A stretch of DNA of 64,000 bases from an uncultured SAR86 cluster bacterium (GCA_902538705.1 CACBGD010000002.1:1-64000), one strand, 5' to 3'. Positions 31,232 through 41,745 are shown, counted from the first letter of the stretch. Numbers and translations are program-made. Notes: generated by a model from the sequence alone, not told the origin.

Positions 31232-34200
31232 TTATCAGTCTTTCTTCGTTTCTGCTTATTATAGTCTTCTACTTTTATAGGCTTTCTCTTAAACACTAAT
31301 TGATTATTTAGGGAGAAGCCTGCGGTAGATTTATTTACTCTTAATGTAACAGCTGAATTTTCAATATCGTTTTCACCTAAATTAAAATATTCATCGGAAT
31401 TACTAATATCAGGATAATAATTATAGAACTCGCCAGGATCTGTTATGAAGTCATCAATAATAGTACTGAAGACCCAGTAATAGTCACCAGGAGGAATATT
31501 ATTAGCTGTAAATGCAAGTGATCCTTCTGGCATTTCAAGATAGTCATATACAGGTGACTCACCATTTGAATCTCTTAAAGTAAGGTAAATAGTTGGTACT
31601 GGAATAATTTCTCTATCAGGACCAACTTGAAATGATATTGATAGAACAACTGAATTTTCATTACTAAAAGTAACAGTTACATTTGATTGGTATAGCCCGT
31701 CAGGTAAAGAAGAGCGATCTAAGGAAACAGTATAATTACCAAAACCCTCTGAGTCAGCACTTGTAGAATTAATAGTAACAGCTGATGGAATGGCTGATTC
31801 TATAGAAACCACTGATAACTCACCATCTCCAACTTTATTAATATTGAAATCGAAGTTATTTACTTCTAAACCCATGTTATAGGTTGTTGTATCAATAGTC
31901 GCATAGGTAAAATCTAGCCCCTCATCACTTATTATTCTATTTACTGCTTTTTGAAGATTTAGAGCTCCATAACCAAACTCATCATCTTTTCCTTCATCAC
32001 CAACATCATCAGTTAGATGTCCATCGACTAAAAGACCTTCTACTTGAAATGGTTGTAAGGTTGGAACAAGGGCATAAAGTACAGCAATTGCACCAGAAAC
32101 ATGAGGAGATGCCATTGATGTTCCTTGATAAAAATTAAGATCCTCATTTGTGCTGAATGCCAAGATCCCATCACTATAACCATCTGCATTTACATCTGCA
32201 GTTAAATCACCTCCAGGAGCGGCAATATCAACCTGATCATTATAAGTCGAGTAATATGCTCTACCTCTTAAATAGTTAGTAGCACCTACCGATATGACAT
32301 TGTTACATGATGCTGGGTATCCGTAAAAACCTGGGGCCTCTTGAGCTTCATTACCTGATGAGGAAACGATTGTAATACCTGTATTATAAACATCGTTAAT
32401 TGCGTTTTGATAGGTGGCTCCACATGAGCCTCCTGTACTTCCTAAACTCATATTAATCACTTTGATTGGAACAGAACCAGAGTAAATGGTATTACTTCCA
32501 TTAGGAAGACCTGCAGCATATAACATGCCCTGGACAATGTCGCTTCTAAAACCAGTGCCATCTTGACCAAGGGCTCTGATAGGAACCGTTTGAATTCCAA
32601 AGCCATTAATATTTAAACCATCATTTAATGCAGAAATTGTTGTTGCAACATGAGTACCATGTGAGTCAGAAGCTGCTGCCGAGTCAGTTGGATCTGAATC
32701 ATATCCATCTCCATCACCAGCATTAGTGAAAGGCACAAAATCAAACCCGCCATCTGCAAATGCAGATGTAGTCCATGCAGTTGATGTGATTATAGGAGAA
32801 CCTGTATCAATTACAGCTACTGCAACATCTTTTACATCTTGCCCTATGGTAGTTAGCACAGAATCTAGACCAATCTGAGATAGACCCCATTGATAAGGCC
32901 AATAAGGATCATTTGTAAAATGAGCCTTAGCTTTAAAATCTAGTTCAAGATTTAATTTTGGATATTTTTGTCTATAGTGTTGAAGTAATTTCCAATGCTT
33001 CAAATATCTGACTTGAGATATATTACTTGACTCACTTAAATAATTATCACCAAAAATATCATTAAACTCTTTGTCTATATCAAATTCTATAACCCTTAAG
33101 CCTTTTGGTAGAATTTGGTTAGACTCTATTATTTTTGCATTTAAATCATTAAGCGATAAATCAAATTCAGGTCGAACATAAGTATTAATGTCAAAATCAT
33201 CACCAAAAGGAATGTATGAAATAAAACGGCTGTCGGCGTATTGATCCTTTATATCTCTCTGCGATGAAACTCCTGTGACATTAGATCCAAGAGTTAATAC
33301 ATATTTTGTATGTCCTGTAATAGCGCGAATGACAGCATAGAAAGTACCTGATTCAGGAAGAACAATTTGTCTAAAGGTATCTGTAGAATTTGATGTGTAT
33401 GCAAAGTCAGCAAGTTCACCATTTTCATCATATATGTACAGATCTGCGTTTAATCCATCAGTTGTACAACAGTAATAACTGCCGCCCTGCTCATAGATTA
33501 AACCTTCGATACTGAGTGTTAGTAATAAATTAGGAGCACCAGAAATTTTATACCAATCTATGGCATCTTCATTAAAAATCTCAATATAATCACAAAATCC
33601 TGGATTATCCGGATCTTCTAAACAGAATCCATCATCTCCAATATTTAGAACTTCTATCGAATTGTCTCCAATATGACCGATAACATCTGTGGGATTGAGT
33701 ATTACTTGAGCAGAGTCAATGTCATTATTAGGAGTTGGTGGATAATAAATAATGTCCGGAACATCTCCATCAATAGCAGTTAATGGGTTTGAATATAATG
33801 TACCTGATATTGACCAAGTATCTTTAACATCTGTAATTGTTATTCTCAAATCTAGAACAGTTGATAAACCATTGGCTTTATCTTCTGTTGCTGTTAATTG
33901 AACTAGGTATACATTATCAGTATCTGCATCAGATGGATTTTCATAGTCAACACCGGTAAAACTATTAAATCTTAAATTACCAACACCGCCTGAGACATTT
34001 GCTAATGACATTATTCCAGAGTCATCTCCACCTGTAATAGACCATGTGAATGTATCATTTTCTGGATCATTAATACTTATTGCAGCAATCAATCGAATAT
34101 TTTCTTCAATTGATATTTCCTCATTTAAATTAAATTCAGGTCCTTCATCAACATTAGTAATGGTGAGTTGAACATTTTGTGTTGTTCTATTAAAACCATC

Positions 34201-37200
34201 ATCGGCAAATATTATTAAGTCATAAACGTTATCACTATTTGCATCTGTTGGATTTTCGAAGTTAGCTCCACCAGAATATTTTAAAACCCCATCAAGGACT
34301 ATAAAATTTGTTGAATCATCACCTGATACACCAACTGTAATAGAATTATTTTCTGGATCAGTAACAGAAAATGTAGCTATATCTTCAGTATTTTCACTTA
34401 AAGTATATGAGGATTCTAAACCGCTAATTACTGGTGGATTATTTACTTCAAGAACTGTGATACTAATCTCTTCGCTGGTAGTTGTAAAAGAACCATCCTC
34501 GGCTGTAATAGAAATCTTATAAACATTATCACCATCATTATCTAATGGGTTAGAGAAGTCAGGAGCAGAAATAAATGAAAGGCTATTATCTAAAACAGAA
34601 AATAATGCTGCATCAGTACCTATTTTTCCAAGATTAACATCATTACCATCTGCATCTGATGTAGAAATATCAAAAACATTTGTTTGCCCGTTTGTAACTT
34701 CAACACTTGTAACAAGATCAACAAATACTGGAGCATTATCATTTAAGTTGTTGACAGATATTAATATATTTGGAGAAGTAGCAGTCAATGAACCATCACT
34801 GGCAATTACTGCAAATGAATATATATTGTCTTCATCTGAATCAGCAGGATTTTCAAAATCTGGAGTGTCAGCAAAAGAAACTCCACCTTCGCTATTAATG
34901 CTTAATGCCGATGCATCTTCACCTGTTAAAGTGTATGAAAGTTTGTCTCCATCTTCGTCAGATGCTGTTATAGAACCAAAAGATATTGTTATATTTTCAT
35001 CAACACTTATTTCACTAGCAATTGCACCAAATAGTGGAGATTCATTAACATCAGAAATGTTAACAGTCAAAGTTGAGGCAGCACTATAAAGTCCATCTGT
35101 GACAGTAACTATTAGCGAATAAGTATTTTGTACTTCAAAGTTTGCATTTTCATTTAAAGTGAGAGCACCTGTGTCTGCGATTGTAAAAGCTGCTGCATCT
35201 AAACCACTTATTGAAAATGATAAAACATCATTATCAGCATCTGTAGCAGAAATAGTGGCTACAGATTGTTGATTTTCAGGAACAGTAAAGGAATCACTTG
35301 AGGTAATAACTGGATCATTGTCATTAACATTTGTTATTGAAATCTCAACTTCCTGTGACGTTGTATTTAGATCATCACTAAAATTAACATTGAACAAATA
35401 AACATTATTAGAGTCTGAATCCTCTGGCTGCTCATAATCTTTTTGTGAAGAAGTGATGACAGCATTTAATCCATCAAATGACAAGTTAAATAAATTACTG
35501 TCTATACCTGACAGTGAAAAAGATATTGAATCTTCCTGAGGATCAGTTACAGAAAAGCTAATAAGAATCTCTTCATTCTCTAAAATTGACTGAGATGCAA
35601 GCCCTTCAATAATAGGATTACCCTCATTTTCAACATCTAAAATAGTAATTGATAAGTTATCAGTTGTAATATCTGAACCATCTGAAGCCTCAACAGTAAT
35701 ATCATATTGATTATCTCCATCTGAATCTCCTGGTGCCTCAAAGTCCGGATTTGAATTGAAAGTAATTTGACCTGAACTTGAAATTGATAATTTATTTGAA
35801 TCGGTACCGGTCAATGAAAAACCAATAGGATCATCTTCAACATCTTCCACTACAATTGAAAGAACAACTAGTGTGTTTTCATCAATTGAGGATGCAGTTA
35901 TAAAATCCTTGAAAACTGGTGGGTCATTTACACTGACTACTTCAACATCAACATTTGCTGTTGCTGATGTACCATCAACATTGACAGAATAAGAAAAAGT
36001 ATCTTGTCCAAAATAATTTTCATCCGGTGAATAGGTAATAATATTAGATGCATCAATTGAAACTTGGCCATTTTGAGCCTCTGATACTGATACAGATAAG
36101 CCGTAATAATCGTTTCCTGCGTCAATTACATCATTTGATAGAGGTGGAAACTGAATAATATTATCTTCATTAGTTATTATTGAATCATCCTCTAAAGATA
36201 TAGATTGATCCAATATAGCTTCATCAACATTTTGGTCTGAAGCAATTAAAGCATTGAGATTTGAGGCGTATGCAGATAATCGAGATGATTCAATGGATCC
36301 ATTTGCAAGAGCAATAACATCTGTAATAAATGCACCTGTTGCAAAATTAGAAATTGCAGCTGTTGCTGAAGAATTATTTCTTACAGAAATCTTTTTGATA
36401 ACTGACTGAAGAATACTCTTGAGATCAGAAGCGGAAGAATCTAAGCCATTTGACGTTAAAATACTTTCCGTAAAATTATTTATAAAAGATGAAGTTTCAA
36501 TATGTTCAGACAGATCAGAAACTCCAGCATCATAACTTTGCTGAATGTTTGCATAAAAAGTCTCAAAGAAAGTGCTTGAATCAAGAGATGATGTAATAAG
36601 TTCATTTACATATGCTTGAAGTGAATAAATTAAAACAAATACTTGTGCATTAGTTTCATAATATTTATTTAAGGCAGAACTCTCATTAAGACCGGAAATT
36701 GGATTTGTGCTATAAATATTTATAGACGAATCTAGATTAAAAAGAGTATTAAGGTCTGTATCTCCATTATTAACATAATCTAAAGACGTAAGGGACGAAA
36801 TTACCCTAGATTCATTTGATGAAGATTTATGGGATAAAGATAGATTACTAAAAGAAACACCAGATGTATCATCACCACCATCAAATGAAATGATATCTTG
36901 TGGATCATCAGGAAGTTCAAAAACACCTGAACCATCTGATGAAGAGGTTGGCTCACCATCATCAATGGTATAACTTGAATTTAAGTCAAGAACTACATTG
37001 GCTCCGGATATACCATTTATGCCAACAACTATTCCTTGTGCATTACCTATAACATTACTTGTGACAGTTCTTGAAGTTTTGCTACCTGCAGAATTTTGAC
37101 ACGTAAGCGTAAATGACTTTTGGCCAGCAACGGTAAAGGATAAAGTTTCTTCCCCAGATAAAGATTTTGCTCCTGTCCAGTCGCCTGAGGCAGTACATGA

Positions 37201-37386
37201 AGTTGCGTTAGATGTTGACCAAGTAATTGTTAAATCACCGGAAATATATATTTGAGGTGCAGAGATAGACATTGTAATTGATGCCGATGGAACAGATGGT
37301 GTTGAGGGTTCTCCTCCTCCACCTCCACCACCACAGCTAGAGATTACAAGTAAAGAAATTAAAAATATAGATAAACGAAGTTTCAT
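31228..37386 (-). CDS. Giant (2052 aa) lipoprotein subtilase: Ig-like/SCTASG N-terminus, cadherin repeats, PPC-like domain, S8 protease
   Basis: Lipobox LLVISSC then GGGGGGG; VAVAVIDTG (Asp), DSHGTHVATTI (His), QGTSMASPHVSGAIAVL (Ser). Confidence 0.9.
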   Translation of the reverse strand: MKLRLSIFLISLLVISSCGGGGGGGEPSTPSVPSASITMSISAPQIYISGDLTITWSTSNATSCTASGDWTGAKSLSGEETLSFTVAGQKSFTLTCQNSAGSKTSRTVTSNVIGNAQGIVVGINGISGANVVLDLNSSYTIDDGEPTSSSDGSGVFELPDDPQDIISFDGGDDTSGVSFSNLSLSHKSSSNESRVISSLTSLDYVNNGDTDLNTLFNLDSSINIYSTNPISGLNESSALNKYYETNAQVFVLIYSLQAYVNELITSSLDSSTFFETFYANIQQSYDAGVSDLSEHIETSSFINNFTESILTSNGLDSSASDLKSILQSVIKKISVRNNSSATAAISNFATGAFITDVIALANGSIESSRLSAYASNLNALIASDQNVDEAILDQSISLEDDSIITNEDNIIQFPPLSNDVIDAGNDYYGLSVSVSEAQNGQVSIDASNIITYSPDENYFGQDTFSYSVNVDGTSATANVDVEVVSVNDPPVFKDFITASSIDENTLVVLSIVVEDVEDDPIGFSLTGTDSNKLSISSSGQITFNSNPDFEAPGDSDGDNQYDITVEASDGSDITTDNLSITILDVENEGNPIIEGLASQSILENEEILISFSVTDPQEDSISFSLSGIDSNLFNLSFDGLNAVITSSQKDYEQPEDSDSNNVYLFNVNFSDDLNTTSQEVEISITNVNDNDPVITSSDSFTVPENQQSVATISATDADNDVLSFSISGLDAAAFTIADTGALTLNENANFEVQNTYSLIVTVTDGLYSAASTLTVNISDVNESPLFGAIASEISVDENITISFGSITASDEDGDKLSYTLTGEDASALSINSEGGVSFADTPDFENPADSDEDNIYSFAVIASDGSLTATSPNILISVNNLNDNAPVFVDLVTSVEVTNGQTNVFDISTSDADGNDVNLGKIGTDAALFSVLDNSLSFISAPDFSNPLDNDGDNVYKISITAEDGSFTTTSEEISITVLEVNNPPVISGLESSYTLSENTEDIATFSVTDPENNSITVGVSGDDSTNFIVLDGVLKYSGGANFENPTDANSDNVYDLIIFADDGFNRTTQNVQLTITNVDEGPEFNLNEEISIEENIRLIAAISINDPENDTFTWSITGGDDSGIMSLANVSGGVGNLRFNSFTGVDYENPSDADTDNVYLVQLTATEDKANGLSTVLDLRITITDVKDTWSISGTLYSNPLTAIDGDVPDIIYYPPTPNNDIDSAQVILNPTDVIGHIGDNSIEVLNIGDDGFCLEDPDNPGFCDYIEIFNEDAIDWYKISGAPNLLLTLSIEGLIYEQGGSYYCCTTDGLNADLYIYDENGELADFAYTSNSTDTFRQIVLPESGTFYAVIRAITGHTKYVLTLGSNVTGVSSQRDIKDQYADSRFISYIPFGDDFDINTYVRPEFDLSLNDLNAKIIESNQILPKGLRVIEFDIDKEFNDIFGDNYLSESSNISQVRYLKHWKLLQHYRQKYPKLNLELDFKAKAHFTNDPYWPYQWGLSQIGLDSVLTTIGQDVKDVAVAVIDTGSPIITSTAWTTSAFADGGFDFVPFTNAGDGDGYDSDPTDSAAASDSHGTHVATTISALNDGLNINGFGIQTVPIRALGQDGTGFRSDIVQGMLYAAGLPNGSNTIYSGSVPIKVINMSLGSTGGSCGATYQNAINDVYNTGITIVSSSGNEAQEAPGFYGYPASCNNVISVGATNYLRGRAYYSTYNDQVDIAAPGGDLTADVNADGYSDGILAFSTNEDLNFYQGTSMASPHVSGAIAVLYALVPTLQPFQVEGLLVDGHLTDDVGDEGKDDEFGYGALNLQKAVNRIISDEGLDFTYATIDTTTYNMGLEVNNFDFNINKVGDGELSVVSIESAIPSAVTINSTSADSEGFGNYTVSLDRSSLPDGLYQSNVTVTFSNENSVVLSISFQVGPDREIIPVPTIYLTLRDSNGESPVYDYLEMPEGSLAFTANNIPPGDYYWVFSTIIDDFITDPGEFYNYYPDISNSDEYFNLGENDIENSAVTLRVNKSTAGFSLNNQLVFKRKPIKVEDYNKQKRRKTDN
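33812..35930 (-). repeat. About seven tandem cadherin-like repeats encoded inside the giant subtilase
   Basis: Recurring pattern F.EN/ISxEN...ITxxDxDxDxxxxSxxGxDaxxxxxxxxxxxxxxPDFExPxDxDxDNxYxxxVxAxDGxxxxxxxxxIxIxxVNDxxP. Confidence 0.85.
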
Positions 37387-37432
37387 CTTAAAGCTATTTT
37401 AAGTGAGTTTAATAGAAATAAAAAGGTGATAT

Positions 37433-38350
37433 CTAAAGTGTCTCATATAAAACCCAATCTATGAGTAATCTTTTGTTGTCTGAGCAGTTTGCAAGATCAT
37501 CAAAACTACATAAATCATTATTTTCGACATAGTTTCCTACAAAGTTTCCCCCAACTGCAACATTTAAAATCAAGTAAAAAACTTCATTAAATGGATAGTT
37601 TTCGTCAAATCCTATTTGAGATTTGGTAATCTCAAAAACAGAAATATCATCGTTAAGAAAAAATTTAAGTGAATCTTCCTCCCAAATTAAAGAAATCGTA
37701 TGGAATTTCTCATTTAAATTATCATCTTGGGATAGATAATGAGATCCACCCAAGTATTTATGGTTTGATGGGTCACTTCCAAAATGAATGGTTGAGAGTA
37801 TTTCTTGCATATTGTTGCCTCTAATTTCAGCTAAATCTATTTCACCACTTGCAGGCCAACCTCCGTATATAGATTCGCTTGGCATCATCCAAATTGCAGG
37901 CCACATCCCTACACCCTCAGGTGATCTAAATTTAACAGTAATTTTACCTGGGTAAGTAAAATCAACTTTATTTTTAGTTTCCAATTTTCCTGAAGTGTAG
38001 TTGAATCCATTTGTGTATTCATTAAGAGGAGTTATTCGAAGACATCCATTTAGAATATAAATATTATTTACACTGTTTGTATAATATTGTCTTTCATTAT
38101 TGCCCCAGCCTGGAATACCATATTCTGCTCCATTCCCAATAATTGAGGTCCAATTATTTGTATAGCTTGTCTCAATAAAATCATCCAACCAAATTACTTT
38201 ATCCAAGGGACCGTCATAATTTGTGCATTCTACGAGTTGATTACTAGATGAAGGTGGCTGATCAACTATTTGATTAATAATTGCTGAAGAGCCTCCGCTT
38301 CCACAACCAGCAATTATAAAGACACAAATTAGAAAATATAATCTAATCAA
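37433..38350 (-). CDS. GH16 family endo-beta-glucanase (laminarinase-like) lipoprotein
   Basis: Lipobox FIIAGC then GSGGSS; WGNNERQYYT; GMWPAIWMMPSES; catalytic GEIDLAEIRG; STIHFG. Confidence 0.88.
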   Translation of the reverse strand: MIRLYFLICVFIIAGCGSGGSSAIINQIVDQPPSSSNQLVECTNYDGPLDKVIWLDDFIETSYTNNWTSIIGNGAEYGIPGWGNNERQYYTNSVNNIYILNGCLRITPLNEYTNGFNYTSGKLETKNKVDFTYPGKITVKFRSPEGVGMWPAIWMMPSESIYGGWPASGEIDLAEIRGNNMQEILSTIHFGSDPSNHKYLGGSHYLSQDDNLNEKFHTISLIWEEDSLKFFLNDDISVFEITKSQIGFDENYPFNEVFYLILNVAVGGNFVGNYVENNDLCSFDDLANCSDNKRLLIDWVLYETL

Positions 38351-38355
38351 TTTTT

Positions 38356-40011
38356 CTAACTGTACTCATCAGAAAGCTCCTTCACCTCTTTCCTTAAAAA
38401 GAATAAAGCTATTAAATTAGGTATCGAAACCAATGCCACACTTACATATGCAATATTCCATACAATTGTTGTATCAATAACAGCAGCTAAAACAAAGCAT
38501 AAAACATAAAAATTTCTGTACCAAAAAACCGCTTTTTCGCCAAAAATGTATGCTGTTGATCTATCTCCATAATAACACCAGGTTATCGCTGTAGAGAAAG
38601 CAAATAAAAGTAAGGAAATTGCTACTAATTTTCCTCCATATTCACCAAATGTGCCTTGAGAAAAAGCCTTTGCAGTTAGCTCAGCTGAACTTACCAAGGA
38701 TTTACCCTCAACTACAACGTTTTCAGTAATTTTTCCTTTGGAAATAGTTAATTCTCCTGAAAAAAGATTATTACCTTCTTTAATCACAATATCTTCGGCA
38801 ATTGATCTTGAGTGTAAGACCGTAACTTCTGTTTCTGTCAATCTACCATCTTCGATTTCTATAGTTCCTGAAAATTCATTTACATCTGAATCCAATGACT
38901 GAACATAGTATGTAAGTTGAGACATATGATCAGGATATTTATATGTTCCATCAATATTTTCTTCATCGCTATATGTACCCTCAAGAATTACCATATCCGT
39001 TTTAGAAAATGTAGTATCGAATTTTTCTGTCCAAACACCACTTGATAGAATCACCAAAGCAGTAACACTACAAACAACAATAGTATCTATGAAAGGTTCT
39101 AGTATCGAAACAATACCTTGATCTATTGATGTATTTTTTGATGAAGCATGAGCAATTGGTGATGAACCTTGACCTGCTTCATTTGAGTATAAACCTCTTG
39201 CTACTCCATATTTTAAACTCATTGCAAAACTTGCTCCCAAAAATCCACCCACCGCTGCTGATCCAGTAAATACTTGAGCAAATATTGCATTAAAGGAAGG
39301 AATGATATTTTGGTAGTTTTCTAAAAGTATTACCAAAGCTCCACTAAAATATATTAACCCCATAATTGGAATTATTTTGCTTGCTACCGATGCAATTCTT
39401 TTAATACCGCCAATAATAATTACCCAAAGCAGAGCACCCAAGAATAAGCCAGTGAATATTTTTGGGACTGAAAATTCAGTACTCATCACCAGTGCAATAT
39501 TATTAATTTGAGGCATGTTCCCCGAGCCAATTGCAGTAATCATCATAAGAAAAGCAAAAAGTATTCCAGCCCATTTCATGTTTAGTGCATGCTCTATGTA
39601 ATACATTGGACCACCTGAGATGGACCCATCATCCAGTTTTGTTCTATATTTGTGCCCCATAGTCACCTCAACAAACTTGGTAGTCATTCCAAATATTGCT
39701 GTTATCCACATCCAGAAAATTGCTGCAGGACCACCTGTCCATATAGCTAATGCAACTCCTCCAATATTTCCTGTTCCTACCGCACCCGACATAGCTGTTG
39801 TGAGGGCCTCAAAACCAGAAGTCTCTCCTTCTGCATCATCTTTTTGATTCTTTCCAGAGACTAAATTCCAAGCTTTTCCAAAAAATTTAAATTGAGGAAA
39901 GCCAAGATAAACGGTAAAAAAAATACCAGTTCCAACTAGCAATATTGGGAACCACCATGAACCACTGAGATATCCATCAAGAGTTATTAAAAAATCATTA
40001 AACTGAACCAT
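38356..40011 (-). CDS. AGCS-family sodium:alanine/glycine symporter with inserted soluble domain
   Basis: TTAMSGAVGTGNIGGVALAIWTGGPAAIFWMW, GLYSNEAGQGSSPIAHA, FAFSTAITWCYYGD. Confidence 0.93.
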   Translation of the reverse strand: MVQFNDFLITLDGYLSGSWWFPILLVGTGIFFTVYLGFPQFKFFGKAWNLVSGKNQKDDAEGETSGFEALTTAMSGAVGTGNIGGVALAIWTGGPAAIFWMWITAIFGMTTKFVEVTMGHKYRTKLDDGSISGGPMYYIEHALNMKWAGILFAFLMMITAIGSGNMPQINNIALVMSTEFSVPKIFTGLFLGALLWVIIIGGIKRIASVASKIIPIMGLIYFSGALVILLENYQNIIPSFNAIFAQVFTGSAAVGGFLGASFAMSLKYGVARGLYSNEAGQGSSPIAHASSKNTSIDQGIVSILEPFIDTIVVCSVTALVILSSGVWTEKFDTTFSKTDMVILEGTYSDEENIDGTYKYPDHMSQLTYYVQSLDSDVNEFSGTIEIEDGRLTETEVTVLHSRSIAEDIVIKEGNNLFSGELTISKGKITENVVVEGKSLVSSAELTAKAFSQGTFGEYGGKLVAISLLLFAFSTAITWCYYGDRSTAYIFGEKAVFWYRNFYVLCFVLAAVIDTTIVWNIAYVSVALVSIPNLIALFFLRKEVKELSDEYS

Positions 40012-40013
40012 AT

Positions 40014-40238
40014 CTATTCCTCAAAAAATTTGACCAAATCTGTGTAACCGCCAATAAGCTTATCATTAATAAAAATTTGTGGCATTGTTCTAGCATATTT
40101 ATTCTTTTCAAGCAGAATATCTATGTTGTTATCGTCTTCTATGTTAATTGATTCATACTCATAACCCTTTTGCTCAATCAAAACTTTAGCTCGATCACAA
40201 TATGAACATCTATATTTAGTAAAAATTAAAAATTTCAT
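40014..40238 (-). CDS. grxC: Glutaredoxin (GrxC type)
   Basis: 74 aa, YRCSYCDRAKVLIEQKGYEYE, TMPQIFINDKLIGGYTDL. Confidence 0.9.
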   Translation of the reverse strand: MKFLIFTKYRCSYCDRAKVLIEQKGYEYESINIEDDNNIDILLEKNKYARTMPQIFINDKLIGGYTDLVKFFEE

Positions 40239-40241
40239 AAT

Positions 40242-41153
40242 CTAACAGGGTATTTTTAAGAGTAAATGGTGAAGTGAATATCTTTGGTTTAAAGAATTTA
40301 TTTCAAATAAGTTCTCCCTAAAGTTTGATAGTTCGTCTATAAAATCAGAAAGCCTTACAGGATGAGTATTTGAAGCACCTTTCTTTGATACTGATAAAGC
40401 AAAATCTATTATGTAATTTAGTTTTTCATTAAAATCTATATTTAGATCAATAACATCGCTTATCACTTTTCCATCGATTCCTTTGTTAAATAAAGTATAT
40501 AAATGATTGTTTAATATTTTTAAGTCTTCAAATAAGCCATCATCAATGAGTTGCGAAACTTGTTTTGGAGTCATGTAACTTGGTATTACAGATAAATCAT
40601 TTTTATTTTGAAAAATGTCCTCTGCCCAGTTATAAAGTTCATCTTGTGAAAGATTATTAAAATGTATTAATTGACATCTGCTATAGATTGTTTGATTTAG
40701 GCACTTAAATCTATTTGATTGAATAATTATGTAGGTATTTTTAGGTGGTTCTTCTAAAGTTTTTAAAAGAGCATTTTGAGAACTTATTGTTAGATTTTCA
40801 GCCCCATCAATAAAAAGAATCTTATTTTTGCTTAAACCAGACTTTAACATTATAAAGTCAATAGCTTCCCTAATAAAACCTACTGGGATTTTTTTTGTTT
40901 TATTTTTAAGTTTATCCTTATCCACTCTTTGAAAATATGAAATTAGTGTTTCATTGTTTATGCAAAATAAATCTGGATGTGAATTATTTTTAATAAGGTT
41001 TTGACTATTTTTCTCTTTTAACAAACTATTAATTAAATATTGGCATATTTGATTTTTACCGACTCCCTCCTGACCCTCGACAATTAATGCATGTGATAGT
41101 TTATTCAAATTGATTGAAGAGATTTTTTTATCAATCCAAGGAAAATTTTTCAT
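40242..41153 (-). CDS. holB: DNA polymerase III delta' subunit
   Basis: HALIVEGQEGVGKNQI, NALLKTLEEPPKNTYIII, SRCQLIHF; next to tmk. Confidence 0.88.
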   Translation of the reverse strand: MKNFPWIDKKISSINLNKLSHALIVEGQEGVGKNQICQYLINSLLKEKNSQNLIKNNSHPDLFCINNETLISYFQRVDKDKLKNKTKKIPVGFIREAIDFIMLKSGLSKNKILFIDGAENLTISSQNALLKTLEEPPKNTYIIIQSNRFKCLNQTIYSRCQLIHFNNLSQDELYNWAEDIFQNKNDLSVIPSYMTPKQVSQLIDDGLFEDLKILNNHLYTLFNKGIDGKVISDVIDLNIDFNEKLNYIIDFALSVSKKGASNTHPVRLSDFIDELSNFRENLFEINSLNQRYSLHHLLLKIPC

Positions 41154-41154
41154 C

Positions 41155-41745
41155 TTATAAGCTTTCTACTAGATTGATAACTTCCAAACTAATTGTATTT
41201 GCTTCTTTTTCCGCATCTATGCACTTTATCCTAGGATATTGATTTGCTAATTCTAAATACCCATTCCTTACATCATTAAAGAACTTTAAGCCAGATGACT
41301 CAATTCTATCCATAGAGTCTCCTGATTTTCTTTCAAATCCTTTTACTGGATCAATATCTAAGAGAATTGTTAAGTCAGGATCAGGGGCATTAATAAAAGT
41401 TTTTAAAGAGTTGATAAAATCTTTATCAAGATTCCTTCCATATCCCTGATAAGCCATTGATGCATCAAAATATCTATCTAATAAAATAAAATCAAATTGA
41501 TTTGATAGGATCTCATTAGCAACCAACTCCGATCTACTTGCATACATTAACAGCAGCTCAGTTTGGCTTGTTAAAGTTATATTGGCGTCTAATAAAATAT
41601 TTCTAATTTTCTCACTCGGAATAGTAGATCCTGGCTCACGAAACTTTTTGACAGTTTTTCCAGCATTCAATAAATAATCATGAAGTAAATCTATTTGTGT
41701 AGATTTACCTACTCCCTCAATACCTTCAAAGCTAATAATTTTCAT
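41155..41745 (-). CDS. tmk: Thymidylate kinase
   Basis: FEGIEGVGKSTQIDLL, FREPGSTIPSEKIR, LDRYFDASMAYQG. Confidence 0.96.
   Translation of the reverse strand: MKIISFEGIEGVGKSTQIDLLHDYLLNAGKTVKKFREPGSTIPSEKIRNILLDANITLTSQTELLLMYASRSELVANEILSNQFDFILLDRYFDASMAYQGYGRNLDKDFINSLKTFINAPDPDLTILLDIDPVKGFERKSGDSMDRIESSGLKFFNDVRNGYLELANQYPRIKCIDAEKEANTISLEVINLVESL

Noticed and set aside
34748-36125. ORFs 34748-35089 (+) and 35937-36125 (-) in the subtilase gene
   Set aside because: Produced by periodic composition of the cadherin repeats; no own features.
31228-37386. CRISPR-like or tandem DNA repeats in the long repetitive gene
   Set aside because: Repeats are divergent protein-domain repeats of about 100 aa, not near-identical DNA repeats with spacers.
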